Assembly (NCBI GenBank): GCA_022842305.1
Contig: JALHPY010000017.1
Coordinates: forward strand, 1 to 52,309
DNA length: 52,309 nucleotides
From: Rubrivivax sp.
GTDB lineage: Bacteria; Pseudomonadota; Gammaproteobacteria; Burkholderiales; Burkholderiaceae_C
Reading direction: 5' to 3'
In this document: positions 1 to 12,896 of the stretch, in pieces
Layout: every line of letters begins with the position of its first letter
Numbering within the stretch: position 1 is the stretch's first letter
Notes under the pieces: model-generated
Databases searched by the model: none
Seen by the model: the letters and a program-made list of their open reading frames with translations, nothing else
Told to the model about the DNA's origin: nothing
Made by a program: the position numbers and the translations under genes

Positions 1-1
1 G

Positions 2-955
2 CCGCTGGCCGGCCGCGGCGCGGTGGCGCTGCGGCCCGAGGCCGAGGCGCTGGCGCGCGGCGCACGCATCTACGCGCTGGGCAACCCGCTGGACGTGGGC
101 TTTGCCGTGGCCGAGGGCAGCTTCAACGGCCCGGTGGAGCGCAGCTTCCTGCCCACGCTGTTCTTCGGCGGGTCGCTCAGCGCCGGCATGAGCGGCGGCC
201 CGGCGCTGGACGAGCAGGGCCGGCTGGTGGGCGTGAACGTGGCCGCGCGGCGCGACGGCGAACAGGTCAGCTTTCTGGTGCCGGCCGAACCGGTGCGCGC
301 GCTCATCGCCCGCGGCCGTGGCGCCAAGCCGCTGCTGACGCCGTCCTGGCCCGAGATCACGCGCCAGTTGCTGGCGCACGAGGCCCTGCTGACGCAGCGC
401 TTCACCGCCCTGCCCTGGCGCGGCGCCGGCCACGCGCGCTACGCCATTCCCGTGCCGCAGGAGAGCTTCATGCGCTGCTGGGGCCGCGGCTCGCCGCAGG
501 CGTCGCGCGGGCTGCAGTTCGAGCGCTCCGACTGCGAGATGGACAGCCGCATCTTCGTCAGCGGCGCGCTGCTCACCGGCTTCCTGACCGTGCGCCACGA
601 GGCCTACGACGGCACCGGCATCGGCATGCTGCGCTTTGCCGAGCGCTACAGCAGCAGCTTCCGCAACGAATTCGTCGGCCGGGACGACCGCCTGCGCACC
701 GCGCCGCGCTGCACCGAGCGGCGCCTGCTCGCCGCCACCGGCCTGCCGCTGCGCGCCGTGGTCTGCCTGCGCGCCTACAAGAAGCTCGAAGGCCTGCTCG
801 ACCTGACCGTGCTAGTGGCCACGCTGGACGCCACCACCGGCGGCGTGCAGGGCCGGCTGGACGCGCTGGGCGTGAGCCTGGCCAGCGCGCAGCGCCTGAC
901 GCGCCATTACCTGGACGGCTTCGCATGGATCGCGCCACCGAACGCCTCGCGCTGA
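2..955 (+). CDS. Trypsin-like serine protease, 5'-truncated by window edge
   Basis: The frame is open to the left edge, so the N-terminus with the catalytic His and Asp lies outside the window. What remains starts in the second half of a chymotrypsin-fold domain. The motif GMSGGP holds the nucleophilic serine, followed by the usual strand (LVGVNVAA). About 200 further residues form a C-terminal region I do not recognise. Fold and catalytic serine are seen; substrate is unknown. It overlaps the FHA gene by 31 bp in another frame, so the two are probably co-translated. Protease/FHA pairing suggests an envelope or signalling role, which is inference. Confidence 0.75.
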   Translation, partial: PLAGRGAVALRPEAEALARGARIYALGNPLDVGFAVAEGSFNGPVERSFLPTLFFGGSLSAGMSGGPALDEQGRLVGVNVAARRDGEQVSFLVPAEPVRALIARGRGAKPLLTPSWPEITRQLLAHEALLTQRFTALPWRGAGHARYAIPVPQESFMRCWGRGSPQASRGLQFERSDCEMDSRIFVSGALLTGFLTVRHEAYDGTGIGMLRFAERYSSSFRNEFVGRDDRLRTAPRCTERRLLAATGLPLRAVVCLRAYKKLEGLLDLTVLVATLDATTGGVQGRLDALGVSLASAQRLTRHYLDGFAWIAPPNASR

Positions 956-1923
956 TCGAGCTGCTCGACCGCGACGGCCGCTGTGTGCGCGCCGTGGACG
1001 TGACGCAGTGGCCCTTCAGCATCGGCCGCGCGCTCGACAACGACCTGGTGCTCGACGACCCCTTCGTCGCTGCCGCCCACGCCACGCTAGGCCTGGACGA
1101 GCAAGGCGCCCTGCGGCTGCAGGTGGGCGACAGCGTCAACGGCGTGGCCTGGCAGGGCCGACGCCTGCACCGCGGCGAGGCCGCCGCGCTGCCCTTTGGC
1201 GGTGCGCTGCTGCAACTGGGTGGCTGCCGCCTGCGCCTGCGCCTGCCGGGCGAGAACCTGGCCGCCGAACGCCCGCTGCCGGTGATGCTGCCGGGCTTCG
1301 ACCGCCGCCTGGCAGTCATCGCCGCTGCGGTGCTGGGCGTGGCCTTGCTGGGCCACGGCCTGGTGCTGGACCCCGGCGTCGATGCCACGGCCTGGCTGCC
1401 GCCGCTGGTGGGCGTGCCGTTGGCGCTGGCCGGCTGGTGCGGCCTGTGGGCCCTGCTGTCCAAGCTGTTCCAGCATCGCTTCGACTTCGCCGGCCACCTG
1501 CGCGTGGCCCTGCCCTGGCTGCTGGCCATCGAGCTGGTCGAGGCCCTGCTGCCACCGCTGGCCGCCAGCCTGGGCTGGCCCTGGCTGTGGCGGCTGGTGC
1601 CGCCGGCGCTGGCGCTGCTGCTGCTGTTGCTGGTGCGCGCCCACCTGGCCCACCTGCTGCCGCAGCACCGCCGCGCCGTGAGCGTCGCGCTGGCCAGCCT
1701 GGCGCTGGTGGGGGGATCGGTGTCGCTGGCGCTGAACCAGCGCGTCAGCGACAGCTTCAGTCGCGCCGCCTACATGAGCACGCTGCCGCTGCCGGCGCTG
1801 GACTTCGCGCCGACCTCCAGCACCGAGGACGTGCTGGCCGACATGGCCGAGATCTCGCAGCGCCTGGCCGGGCGCGCGCGGCAGGCCCGCGAAGCCGAGG
1901 CTGGGGACGAAGGCACCGATTGA
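925..1923 (+). CDS. FHA-domain integral membrane protein
   Basis: The protein has 332 residues. Residues about 25-100 form a forkhead-associated domain: FSIGRALDNDLVLDDP carries the GR and the strand ending in DNDLVL, then AAAHA in place of the usual SxxHA. FHA domains bind phosphothreonine peptides. Five hydrophobic segments follow at about 128-148, 158-180, 194-214, 222-240 and 250-271, then a charged tail. This predicts a cytoplasmic FHA head on a membrane domain. The ATG lies inside the end of the upstream protease gene, which supports coupling. No kinase gene is next to it, so the phosphorylated partner is unknown. Confidence 0.7.
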   Translation: MDRATERLALIELLDRDGRCVRAVDVTQWPFSIGRALDNDLVLDDPFVAAAHATLGLDEQGALRLQVGDSVNGVAWQGRRLHRGEAAALPFGGALLQLGGCRLRLRLPGENLAAERPLPVMLPGFDRRLAVIAAAVLGVALLGHGLVLDPGVDATAWLPPLVGVPLALAGWCGLWALLSKLFQHRFDFAGHLRVALPWLLAIELVEALLPPLAASLGWPWLWRLVPPALALLLLLLVRAHLAHLLPQHRRAVSVALASLALVGGSVSLALNQRVSDSFSRAAYMSTLPLPALDFAPTSSTEDVLADMAEISQRLAGRARQAREAEAGDEGTD

Positions 1924-1926
1924 GGC

Positions 1927-2307
1927 TCAGCGCCTGCGTCGTGCCTTGCGCTCCGGGCTGACCACGGCCAAGGCCAGTTCCAGGGCCGGCGCCGAGACGT
2001 TGACGCTGCAGTTGGGCGTGCCGTAGCAGAGCGTGGCGTTGGCCAGTTGACGCAGCCGGTCCATGTCGGAGGCCGGCGCCCAGAAGTCCACCGTCCAGCG
2101 GCGTGCCTTGTCCAGCGGGAACTGCGTGCCCTTCACGTTGACCGTCTGGGCCGGGGGCGCCTCGTCGACCACGTCGACCTCGGCATCGGCCACGCAGATC
2201 AGCTGCGTCAGTTCTTCGGACAGCCCGCAGAGCCAGTGCGCCGAGGCCAACGCGGCCACGGGCTGCAGGATGAGGGCGGCGACGATGAGGGTTTTGCGAG
2301 CGTCCAT
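1927..2307 (-). CDS. Small secreted hypothetical protein
   Basis: This 126-residue protein has an N-terminal signal peptide (hydrophobic residues 8-22, cleavage probably after ASA). The mature part is about 100 residues with three cysteines and a basic end (KARRRR). I do not recognise a domain. It converges on the FHA gene with a 3-bp gap and has its own 84-bp upstream region, so it is probably a separate unit. A periplasmic location is predicted; no function can be assigned. Confidence 0.6.
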   Translation of the reverse strand: MDARKTLIVAALILQPVAALASAHWLCGLSEELTQLICVADAEVDVVDEAPPAQTVNVKGTQFPLDKARRWTVDFWAPASDMDRLRQLANATLCYGTPNCSVNVSAPALELALAVVSPERKARRRR

Positions 2308-2384
2308 GCCCCCTGTATCGGGGGTGGAATCAAAGGTATCAGCCGACCGACGCGCGTGCAGGCAGGCGCCGTGATGTCGTGCAC

Positions 2385-2405
2385 ACCCCCCTTAAACAGG
2401 GGGGT
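2385..2405 (-). terminator. Possible weak hairpin terminator after apbE
   Basis: A 7-bp inverted repeat (ACCCCCC / GGGGGGT, 7-nt loop) overlaps the TAA of the ApbE gene. No T-run follows on the minus strand, so intrinsic termination would be weak. It lies at the end of the long minus-strand unit. Confidence 0.35.
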
Positions 2406-3401
2406 CCAAACGCCCTTCCAGCGCCGCCGTGTGCTGCCGCCGGCCCTGCTGGTCGATCACCAGCACCGCGTCCACGCCCATCGCCTGCGCCAGCGGGCGC
2501 CAAGCTTCGGGGCCGGCCACCAGCAAGGCGGTGGCGGCGGCGTCGGCCAGCGCGGCCGAGGGGTGGACCACGGTCACGCTCACCAGCCCCGGCGCCGGGC
2601 GGCCGCTGCGCGGGTCGAGGATGTGGCAGCAGCGTTGACCGTCGAGCACGCGGAAGCGCTCGTAACTGCCCGAGGTGACCACGGCCTCGCGTCCCTGCGT
2701 CAGCAGCGTGGCGGCCAGGCCCGGCCCCTGCGGGTCACGCACGCCCACGCGCCAGGGCCGCTGCCCCGGCCGCCCCATGGCCGCCAGGTTGCCCCCCAGG
2801 TTGAGCAGCGCGTCGTGCACGCCGCCGCGCTGCAGCCGGTCCAGCGCCCAGTCGAGTGCCACGCCCTTGGCGTAGCCGCCGAAATCCAGGCGCAGCAGCG
2901 GGTTGCGGCTGCGCAGCTCCAGCCCGCGCCATTCGATCTGCGCCAGGCTGGGCGGCGCCGTCAACCAGGCCGCAATCTCGGCCGCGGCCGGGCGCGGGCC
3001 GGGCCGCATCACGTCGTCATGGAAGCCCCACTGCCCCACCAGCCCGCCGATGCCGGGGTTGAAGTGGCCCTGCGACAGGCGCTCCATTGCCGCTGCGCCC
3101 TGGATCAGCGAGCGCAGGGCGGGCGTTGCGCGCGCCGGGCGGCCGGCGGCAAAGGCCTGGTTCAGCAGGTGCACATCGCCCGGTTTCCAGGCGTTCCAGC
3201 GCTCGTTCATGGCCTGCAGGCCGCGCCAGATGTCGTCGGCCAGGCTTGCCGGGGTGGCCTCGGGCAGCAGCAGGTCGGCGGTTGAGCCGAAGAGCACGCG
3301 GCGCTCGTGGCGCGCGCTGGCCAATGGCATCAGGCACAGGCCGGCGGCCAGCGCCAGCCACTGGCGCCGCTGCACGCGCAGGGTGGGCAGGGTGGTCATC
3401 A

Positions 3402-3402
<1 letters not shown>
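2392..3402 (-). CDS. apbE: ApbE-family FAD:protein FMN transferase
   Basis: ApbE proteins transfer FMN from FAD to a threonine or serine of a target protein in the periplasm. The 336-residue product has a Tat-like signal (RRQWLALAAG). It keeps family motifs: FNPGIGGLVGQWGF, LRLDFGGYAKGVALD, ALLNLGGN, the SGSYER stretch with HILDPRSGRPA, and near the end ALADAAATAL, which holds the metal-binding Asp/Thr region. ATG at 3402 overlaps the TGA of the upstream kinase (TGATG), so it is translationally coupled. It closes the cytochrome-linked sensor unit. No obvious FMN-acceptor domain is encoded in the window, so its target is unknown. Confidence 0.9.
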
Positions 3403-6152
<2,750 letters not shown>

Positions 6153-6170
6153 GCACCCCCCGGCAATCGC

Positions 6171-7379
6171 TCAGGAGGGCTTGATCTTGGCGACCCCGCC
6201 GAAACTGCCTATCCACAGCGTGCCGTCGCGCGCCGTGGCCATCGAGAACACGGTGTTGGCGAACAGGCCCTCGTTGGTGGTCATGACCTCGTAGCCACCG
6301 CCGGCCTTCATCCTGGCCAGGCCGTTGTTGGTGCCAATCCACAGCACGCCCTTGGGATCGACGTGCAACATGAACACATGGTTGCCCGGCAGGCCCTCGG
6401 TCACCGTGATGTGGGACCAGGTCTTGCCATCGAAGCGCGACAGGCCGGCGCCCCAGGTGCCGGCCCAGACCACGCCTTCGTGGTCGACCGCCATCGAGAC
6501 GATGTAGTTGGGGTTGTAGGCGACGTTGATGTCCTGCAGCCCCATCTCCTGCTTCTGCCGGGCGTGGTGCTCGGACACCTTGGACGGGTCATTGGTGAAG
6601 GCGATGTCGTTCTTGACCTTCTCGTACGGCGCGCCCAGGCCCTTGGCATGGTTCCAGGCCTGCCACTGGCCTTCCTTGTAGCGCGACAGGCCGCCTTCGG
6701 TGGCCAGCCACATCTCGCCGTCCTTGCCCTCGGCCAGGCCGTAGACCCAGTCGTTGGGCAGGCCGCCCTTGGTGCTTTCGACCGTGTGCAGTTCCCACTT
6801 GGAGCGGTCCTTCAGGTCGCCGCCGCGCACGCGGTTCACGCCCGACCAGGTGGCGATCCAGACGTCTCCGTTGCGCGCCTTGACCACGTCGTAGACGAAG
6901 GCGTCGCCCAGGCCCTCGGGCACGTTGTAGGTTTCCCACTTCTCGGTCTTGGGGTCGAGCAGCGACAGACCACCGCCGTAGGTGCCCACCACGATCTGCT
7001 CACCCAGCCGGCCGACGTAGAAGACGCCGTTGGACAGCAGCCCGCTCTTGGTGTCGAACAGCTTGTATTCGTCGGTGCGGGTGTCGTAGCGCACCGCGCC
7101 GCCCGAGGTGCCCACCCAGACGGTGTCACCGTCGACGAAGATGCGCTTGACGTTCTTGTTGCCCACGCGGAAGTGCGTGAACTTCTGCGTCGCGTCGGCG
7201 CCCACCTTGCCCGAGGTCTGAGGCGCCGCGGGTGCCTGCTGCACCTGCGCCTGCGCCACGGTGGTGGCCGGCGCGGGCACGCTGGCCGCCACGCTGTTGC
7301 GGCCCAGGTGATAGGTGCCGGCCAGCGCCGCGCCCAGGCCGATGACCGCCAGCCCGACGATCGGGAGCTTGAAGCCCAT
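6171..7379 (-). CDS. Membrane-anchored two-component-regulator-type beta-propeller protein
   Basis: The protein has 402 residues. An uncleaved N-terminal anchor (about 5-22) is followed by a short Ala/Pro linker and seven or so propeller repeats of the Reg_prop type, each ending like VWIGTNNGLARM or MWLATEGGLSRY. In other bacteria such propellers form the periplasmic sensor domain of hybrid kinases; here it is a separate protein next to a soluble hybrid kinase. It is probably periplasmic, tethered to the inner membrane. It is a paralogue of the next gene upstream and shares its segment with YNPNYIVS. It has no haem motif. Ligand or partner is unknown. Confidence 0.75.
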   Translation of the reverse strand: MGFKLPIVGLAVIGLGAALAGTYHLGRNSVAASVPAPATTVAQAQVQQAPAAPQTSGKVGADATQKFTHFRVGNKNVKRIFVDGDTVWVGTSGGAVRYDTRTDEYKLFDTKSGLLSNGVFYVGRLGEQIVVGTYGGGLSLLDPKTEKWETYNVPEGLGDAFVYDVVKARNGDVWIATWSGVNRVRGGDLKDRSKWELHTVESTKGGLPNDWVYGLAEGKDGEMWLATEGGLSRYKEGQWQAWNHAKGLGAPYEKVKNDIAFTNDPSKVSEHHARQKQEMGLQDINVAYNPNYIVSMAVDHEGVVWAGTWGAGLSRFDGKTWSHITVTEGLPGNHVFMLHVDPKGVLWIGTNNGLARMKAGGGYEVMTTNEGLFANTVFSMATARDGTLWIGSFGGVAKIKPS

Positions 7380-7403
7380 GAATTGAATCTCCGTTGAATG
7401 TGT

Positions 7404-8447
7404 TCAGCGCCCGATGCGGGCGACACCCTTCTTGGTGCCGGCCCAGACATCGCCGTCGGGGCTCATGGCCAGGGCGTAGACGTTGTTGCCGAGCAGTCCC
7501 TCGGCAATGCCGAAGTTCTTGAAGCTCTTGCCGTCCCAGCGCGACACGCCGCGGTTGGTGCCGAACCAGAACACACCCTGCTTGTCCTGCAGCAGACTGT
7601 AGACGATGTTGCCGGCCAGTCCGTTCTTGGTGGTGAGATTGGTCCAGGTCTTGCCGTCCCAGCGGGCCACGCCGCCGCCCCAGGTGCCGACCCAGACACT
7701 GCCGTCGGCCGCCGACAGGATCGAGAAGCAGTAGTTGGGGTTGTAAGTGGCCGGGCCGTCGGCACCCACCGACAGGTCGTGGCGCGAGCGCGTGCCCAGG
7801 CCGGTGTTGGTTGAGAAAGGCAGGTTCTCGTCGTTGGCTGCGCCCAGGCCGTCCTTGTGCGTCCACGACACCCATTTCTTGCCGTCGAACATCGACACGC
7901 CGCCCTCGGTGCCGAACCAGACGCGGTCTTGGGCATCGACGGCGATGCCGTAGACCCACTCGTTGACCAGTTCCTTCACGTAGGTGCTGAACTTGCCGGT
8001 CTTGCCGTCGATCTTGTTGACGCCGGCCCAGGTGCCGATCCAGAAGTCGCCGTTCTTCTGCTGGCCGAAGGAATAGATCCAGTAGTCGGCCAGGCCGTGC
8101 ATGGGGAAGAAGGTCTTCCACTTGCCGTCCTTGTAGCGCGATACGCCACCGGCATTGGTGCCGAACCACTTGTTGCCGTCGCGATCCAGGCCGATGGCAA
8201 AGACGTACTCGTTGGCCAGGCCTTCCTTGCGCGTGAAGGTGTTGCGCAGCTTGCCGCTGGCCAGGTCGACCTCGTGCACGCCGGTCGAGGTGCCCACCCA
8301 CAGCGCCATGCGCTTGGTCTCGACGGTGAGCGCGCGCACGTAGACCGTGGGGCCGACCTCGAATGCGTCCTTGACACGCTGTGCCAGCGCGGGGCCGGCA
8401 GAGGCGAGGGCAAGCGCCATCAGGGCGGCGCGGGAAAGAAAGCTCAT
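7404..8447 (-). CDS. Secreted Reg_prop-type beta-propeller protein
   Basis: The 347-residue product has a cleavable signal peptide (ALASAGPALAQ) and repeats ending in motifs such as KWFGTNAGGVSRY, DFWIGTWAGVNKI and VWAGTKKGVARI, typical of two-component-regulator propeller blades. It should be a free periplasmic propeller. Its start overlaps the stop of the cytochrome gene upstream (ATGA), so production is coupled. It is paralogous to the anchored propeller downstream. No catalytic residues are evident; a binding or sensing role is inferred. Confidence 0.75.
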   Translation of the reverse strand: MSFLSRAALMALALASAGPALAQRVKDAFEVGPTVYVRALTVETKRMALWVGTSTGVHEVDLASGKLRNTFTRKEGLANEYVFAIGLDRDGNKWFGTNAGGVSRYKDGKWKTFFPMHGLADYWIYSFGQQKNGDFWIGTWAGVNKIDGKTGKFSTYVKELVNEWVYGIAVDAQDRVWFGTEGGVSMFDGKKWVSWTHKDGLGAANDENLPFSTNTGLGTRSRHDLSVGADGPATYNPNYCFSILSAADGSVWVGTWGGGVARWDGKTWTNLTTKNGLAGNIVYSLLQDKQGVFWFGTNRGVSRWDGKSFKNFGIAEGLLGNNVYALAMSPDGDVWAGTKKGVARIGR

Positions 8448-8743
8448 CGAAGGGTCCTCAGGTGGGCCACGACGTCCAGGATGTCGCGGTCACGCAATTG
8501 TCCGGCGAACGCCGGCATGCCACCCCGCCCGGCGCGGATGGTGGCCAGCAGGGAAAGATCGGAGCGCATCAGCGCCGTGGGGCGGGTGAAGTCGGGAGCG
8601 CCGGGCAGCACCGGGCGGCCGTCGTTGCCGTGGCAGGCCGAGCAATGGCGCCGGTAGATTTCGGCGCCCTCTTCCGGGTTGGCCGCATGCGCTGCGGCCG
8701 ACCCGGCCAACAGCACCAGCCAGGCCAGGTGCCGCGGGTTCAC
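8444..8743 (-). CDS. Monohaem class I cytochrome c
   Basis: A GTG start at 8743 overlaps the TGA of the Sel1 gene (GTGA) and gives a 99-residue precursor with signal peptide (LVLLAGSAAAHA). The mature protein of about 80 residues has one haem site, CSACH, and a candidate Met axial ligand in GGMPAFAGQL, with the usual final helix (DILDVVAHLRTL). It should be a periplasmic electron carrier. Its place between a Sel1 protein and two propellers, under a sigma-54-like promoter, ties it to the rest of the cytochrome locus. A longer in-frame reading upstream would run into the preceding gene and lacks a signal peptide. Confidence 0.85.
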   Translation of the reverse strand: MNPRHLAWLVLLAGSAAAHAANPEEGAEIYRRHCSACHGNDGRPVLPGAPDFTRPTALMRSDLSLLATIRAGRGGMPAFAGQLRDRDILDVVAHLRTLR

Positions 8744-9360
8744 TTGCGCTTCACCGGCGCAGGGCTGCGCTCTTTGCGCCAGGCGGCCGCCTTGGCCTGC
8801 CACTGCGCCGCCTGCGCTTCATCGACGGCAAGGCCCCAGCGGCCGCCGCGGTAACCCTCGACCAGGGCGTCGGCCGAGGGCAGATGCCCCTGGCCAGCGG
8901 CGCGCAGCAGCGCCTGCTGCGCGGCCTGCGGGTCGGCGGCGGCATCGGCGCCCATCTGCCGCTGCAGGTACGCCGCGGCCACCACGTTGATGGAAAGGGC
9001 ATGGCCCAGGGCTGCCGCTTTCGAGAAATGCAGCAGTGCCTGCTTCTCATCTTTGGCAACACCGCGCCCAGTGAGGTAGCAGTTACCCAGACCGTAATGT
9101 CCCTCGGGGTCGCCCTGGGCAGCCGCCAGCTGGAACAGACTGGTGGACTCGTCGACGAAGCCGGCGTTCTCCAGGATGAAGGCCAGCAGGCTTTGCGACG
9201 GCCCATGGCCGGCCTTGGCCAGCGGCCGCAGCACCGTCATGGCGGTGGTGACGTCGCCAGCGCGGTAAGCCTGCAGGCCACGGTCGTAGTCATCGGCGGG
9301 CGCGGCTTGCGCCAGCGACACGACCAGGATCAGGACCCCCGCACGCACAATTCGAAGCAT
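8740..9360 (-). CDS. Secreted Sel1-repeat (TPR-like) protein
   Basis: Starting at ATG 9360 the product has 206 residues, with a signal peptide ([12 protein letters not shown]) and several Sel1 repeats, for example [20 protein letters not shown] followed by [14 protein letters not shown]. Sel1 repeats build helical scaffolds for protein contacts. The first gene of a minus-strand unit, it is preceded by a sigma-54-type promoter match at 9402-9417. It resembles the other Sel1 protein at 12342-12863. Role in the periplasm is probably scaffolding or assembly; the partner is unknown. Confidence 0.75.
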   Translation of the reverse strand: MLRIVRAGVLILVVSLAQAAPADDYDRGLQAYRAGDVTTAMTVLRPLAKAGHGPSQSLLAFILENAGFVDESTSLFQLAAAQGDPEGHYGLGNCYLTGRGVAKDEKQALLHFSKAAALGHALSINVVAAAYLQRQMGADAAADPQAAQQALLRAAGQGHLPSADALVEGYRGGRWGLAVDEAQAAQWQAKAAAWRKERSPAPVKRK

Positions 9361-9401
9361 CACCGTTGCATCCAACACCAGGCCGAGTATCAGGCCTGGG
9401 C

Positions 9402-9417
9402 AGCGATTTCCATGCCA
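9402..9417 (-). promoter_or_regulatory. Sigma-54-type promoter P1 (Sel1-cytochrome-propeller unit)
   Basis: The minus strand reads TGGCATGGAAATCGCT: GG, ten bases, GC, with five of seven upstream-element bases and a TCGCT downstream element against TTGCT. It lies 42 bp before the Sel1 ATG, in the 102-bp gap after the sigma-54 activator gene. Confidence 0.6.
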
Positions 9418-9462
9418 GTGCCTGTGCAATCCCGCAGGCGCCGGCGGCCCTTGCCCGGCGCT

Positions 9463-10838
<1,376 letters not shown>

Positions 10839-10842
<4 letters not shown>

Positions 10843-12272
10843 CCTGGTTCGCTGCCGCTGTCGGCAGGGAGGACGAGCTTAATGCGTTGCAGCGCGCCTT
10901 CCACTTGACCGAACGCAAGCTGCCCGCGCAGCGGCTCTATGGTGGCGCGGCACAGCAACAGGCTGCGCTGGACTTCGGGCCGCGCGAAATCGATCACCGG
11001 AGGAAACAGGAACTGGACCGCCACGCCACCCTCGACCTGCATGGTTTCGACGCGCAGGATAACGTCCGAGCCGGGCATCGCGACCAGCGCGTCGCAGGCC
11101 AGGGCCATGACCTGCATCAGCGCCTGCTGGATGGCGTTGGCCGAGCTGCGCACCGCCGGCAGGTTGCCGTCGGTCGTGACGTCGCACTTCACGCGGCGGT
11201 AGCGGCGGTCGTAGCCGGTGAGCTGCAGCATGCGGCCGACCAGGGCGTTGAGGTCCAGCCAATCCATTTCGGCCGGCTGCGGCGCGGCCATGTCGGCCAG
11301 ACGCCGGGCCACCAGCGCCGCGCGCTCCACCTGGCCCAGGATCAGCCGCGTGGCCTGCTCCAGCTGTTCGGGCGTCAGCGCCGCGCCCGTGGCCTGCAGT
11401 TCCTGGGCCACACCGCCGATCACCGCCAGCGGGTTGTTGACCTCGTGCGCCACGCCCGAGGCCAGCGCGCCGACGGTGAGCATCTTGTCCTCGTGCGATC
11501 GCCGCTGCACATCCAGGCGGATGCGCTGTTCGCGCTCGTCCAGGTCGGCCGACATGCGGTTCACGGCCTGCATCAAGCGCCCCAGCTCGTCGTCGCGCTG
11601 CACCTCCAGCGCCACGCCGCGCAGCCCGGCCACGATGCGCCGCGCGTGCGCTTCCAGCCGCCCGATGTCGTGCGCCAGCTGCGCGAAGAACCATGCCGCC
11701 AATGAACCAAAGCTCACCAGCCCCACCGCCGCCAGCAGCAGGGACTCGACCGTGACGGCGTCGTAGCGGCGCTTGTAGTCGGCGTCGAGGAACTGGCGCC
11801 GGTCCAGCAGGCGCTGGTGGCGGATGTCCAGGTCGTCGGCGGCGCGCTGCAGCGCATCCTGCAGCTCGATCCAGTTGGCACGCACCGGCTGCGCCTCGAG
11901 CGAGCCGTGGCTGCGCAGGATGGCTCGCTGCAGCAGCACGTAGCCGGGGTCATGGACCTCGAGCTCGGCAAAGCGCCGGGAGCAGGACTCGATGTGCATG
12001 CGCAGCTCTTCCGGCACCGGCGTCTGTTCGTCGACGGGCCGCACCGCCGTGCTCACATCCACCAGCGCGGTGCTCACGGCCACTTCGGTGAGCTCGAGCG
12101 CCCGTTCGTGCCGCCCCAGCTGGTCCAGCGCGATGGTGACTTCGTTGATGTGCAGGCGCTCGCTCGAGATGTACATGCCGGCGCACAGCACGTAAGCCAG
12201 CAGGGCCAGGGTCGCGGCCCAGCCTCGGGCACGCAGCGACCGGTGCAGCGGCAGCGGCGCCTGCGATTCCAC
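10839..12272 (-). CDS. Membrane sensor histidine kinase with degenerate ATPase domain
   Basis: The protein has 477 residues from a GTG start. It has a transmembrane segment near 17-35, a periplasmic region of about 140 residues, a second transmembrane segment near 178-198, a HAMP-like linker and a HisKA domain with LASGVAHEVNNPLAV (phosphoacceptor His kept). The C-terminal 120 residues sit where the ATPase domain belongs, but the N box (QVMALACDALV) lacks its Asn and no DxGxG or GTGLGL motif is present. ATP-dependent autophosphorylation looks doubtful. It may be a phosphatase, or be phosphorylated by another kinase. It is coupled by overlap to the NtrC-type regulator. Confidence 0.88.
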
Positions 12273-12309
12273 TAGCGCAAGCCCCGGTGCGCCCGCGGAA
12301 CAGCGCTAG
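12272..12309. promoter_or_regulatory. Dyad between divergent kinase and Sel1 genes
   Basis: CTAGCGC at 12272-12278 and its exact complement GCGCTAG at 12303-12309 flank the start of the kinase gene in the 69-bp divergent spacer. The symmetry and place suit an operator. No sigma-54 match is present here. Confidence 0.3.
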
Positions 12310-12341
12310 CATTCCGGGCAATGGCCGGATGGAGCCCACCC

Positions 12342-12863
12342 ATGAAGTACCTCAGAACCATCGTCGCCCTCGCCCTTTCAACGGCGCTGCTGTCGGCCCA
12401 GGCCGAACCGATGCAGGACGCCCTGGACGCCCTGAAGCGCCAGGACTACGCCGCAGCCGCGCAACTGCTGGAGCCACTGGCACGTGCCGGACAGGCCCAG
12501 GCCCAGCTGCGGCTGGGTTCGCTCTACTACCATGGCCACGGCGTGCGCGAGAGCAATGAGCTCGCGCTGCAGTGGTACGAACGGGCCGCACGCCAGGGCC
12601 TGGCGGAAGCCCAGTTCCACGTAGGCAACATGTATGCCTACGGCCACGCCCCGGTGGCGCCCGACCAGGACCCCAACCGCCTGGCGGCGCAGTGGTACTT
12701 CGAGGCCGCCAGCCAGAACCATCCCGAAGCCCAGTACAGCCTGGGCATCCTGTTCCTCACCGGCAGCGGCGTGCTGCAGTCAGACGCCGAAGCGCGCAAG
12801 TGGATCGACCGCGCCGCCGCCGGGGGCCACGCCGACGCCAAGCGCTTCTTGCAGGGGCGCTAA
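12342..12863 (+). CDS. Secreted Sel1-repeat protein
   Basis: ATG at 12342, with GGATGGAG upstream, gives 173 residues with a signal peptide (ALSTALLSAQAEP) and about four Sel1/TPR-like repeats (for example AQLRLGSLYYHGHGVRESNE and AQYSLGILFLTGSGVLQSD). It is the only plus-strand gene between the two minus-strand blocks and is divergent from the kinase gene. A helical periplasmic scaffold is likely; the partner is unknown. It resembles the Sel1 protein at 8740-9360. Confidence 0.75.
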   Translation: MKYLRTIVALALSTALLSAQAEPMQDALDALKRQDYAAAAQLLEPLARAGQAQAQLRLGSLYYHGHGVRESNELALQWYERAARQGLAEAQFHVGNMYAYGHAPVAPDQDPNRLAAQWYFEAASQNHPEAQYSLGILFLTGSGVLQSDAEARKWIDRAAAGGHADAKRFLQGR

Positions 12864-12896
12864 GGGCGAGGGCGAAGCAACGCCAGGCCCGCGCGC